64,000 nucleotides of DNA. Origin: Cadophora sp. MPI-SDFR-AT-0126 (Eukaryota > Ascomycota > Leotiomycetes > Helotiales > Ploettnerulaceae). Below are positions 63,427 to 64,000 of this stretch, piece by piece. Where the stretch lies: the NCBI GenBank assembly GCA_020747065.1, contig JAGMVK010000023.1, forward strand, positions 372,001 to 436,000, in the 5' to 3' direction. Every line of letters starts with the position of its first letter. Positions within the stretch are counted from its first letter, which is position 1. The position numbers and the translations under genes were made by a program. The notes beneath the pieces were generated by a model, which did no database searches, was not told where the DNA came from, and was given only the letters and a program-made list of their open reading frames with translations.

Positions 63427-64000
63427 ATTAATAACAAGTCAAGGGTTGTTGGTAAGGAATCAAGGCAATATGGGTTAAATTTCAAAACTTCGCTTCTGTG
63501 GAAATAAGAATTAAATATCAAAAATTAATGTAAGACATTTCAGTATTTAATATAATAATGAACGAGTACAATAATACCTCTTTAACAAATAAATACTAAT
63601 ATATTTATTTTCAAGTGCACGTAGCGATTTTATCTAATAAAAAACCTTGAGGATTCAAAGATGTTATTATATCATAAAAGCATATGACATATACGAGGCA
63701 AATTTCTAAGCATTATCCTACTCAGAAATAGATTTCCACTCGGATTTCAGATTAGGGAAAAAGGGTGTGTAACACATTCAGAATTATGCGTATTCGTACG
63801 ACCATCTAGCTCTCAAAAATAGTTATTAGCTCCGAATTGACTTTTGATCTTTCGGTTTTTAATTTCTAACATAAGTGGTGTGTCGTGAAGCAAGGTATCA
63901 ATTAGCCATGGTAGGTACTCGACACTCGGAATAGCCGAGTTAACGACGTGCTCCGGGAAAAGCCAACCAAGCGCAGATGAAATGCAGCATGTGGAGTTTT
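63427..64000. other. AT-rich 3' flank, no gene seen
   Basis: A/T-rich sequence (TATATTTATTTT-like words at 63480-63700) follows the regulator. No frame of interest. Confidence 0.5.

Noticed and set aside
1..64000. tRNA genes
   Set aside because: I looked for the GGTTCGAATCC/GGTTCAAATCC T-arm with a matching A-box and found no convincing pair; weak matches such as the one near 7460 lack an acceptor stem.

Overview
The window looks like nuclear DNA of a filamentous ascomycete (Pezizomycotina). The evidence is short introns (mostly 44-115 bases) with GTRNGT donors and CTAAC/CTGAC branch points, several zinc-cluster regulators, a LaeA-like methyltransferase, a TRI12-type efflux pump, a GH18 chitinase, and AT-rich transposon debris of the kind left by repeat-induced point mutation. 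Genus and species cannot be read from the sequence. Gene density is low, roughly one supported gene per 2 kb. This looks like accessory chromosome territory rather than a conserved core.

Layout. 0-5 kb: a tandem duplication, then three short coiled-coil proteins, a Myb/SANT-like small protein, and a fragment of mitochondrial small-subunit rRNA just upstream of the third coiled-coil gene. 5-13.5 kb: the most conventional stretch, with a secreted GH18 chitinase, an acidic protein of unknown function, a Csc1/TMEM63-type osmosensitive channel and a SET-domain protein. 13.5-19.8 kb: a long stretch without genes that contains a decayed Ty3/gypsy integrase end. 19.8-28 kb: a small orphan protein, a nucleoside-hydrolase-like protein, a nine-exon coiled-coil gene, a zinc-cluster protein lacking two cysteines, a decayed copy of a small cysteine-rich gene, and a GNAT acetyltransferase. 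28.4-36 kb: a ten-exon zinc-cluster transcription factor, the intact small cysteine-rich gene, a LaeA-like methyltransferase, and a same-strand gene broken by one in-frame TGA. 36-45.7 kb: a tiny palindromic insertion, a protein with a Ulp1-like N-terminus, and a series of small genes, two of them too short or too spliced for ORF searches. 45.7-51 kb: a coiled-coil plus kinase-fold protein and an APH-like kinase that lacks the usual catalytic-loop histidine. 51-55.6 kb: AT-rich transposon remains with one recognisable LTR, followed by truncated gene ends. 57.8-63.4 kb: a divergent pair, a TRI12-type efflux pump and a zinc-cluster (Fungal_trans) regulator, sharing a 1.2 kb intergenic region full of simple repeats.

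How the genes may work together. The divergent regulator/efflux pump pair at 57.8-63.4 kb is the clearest functional unit: regulator-controlled export of a toxic or secreted metabolite or siderophore is the natural reading, but there is no biosynthetic enzyme in the window to name a substrate. The block at 28.4-34.3 kb (zinc-cluster factor and LaeA-like methyltransferase on one strand) may be regulatory, again without core biosynthetic genes. Many coding calls below were made by following splice phase by eye; each predicted junction keeps frame, but none has transcript support.
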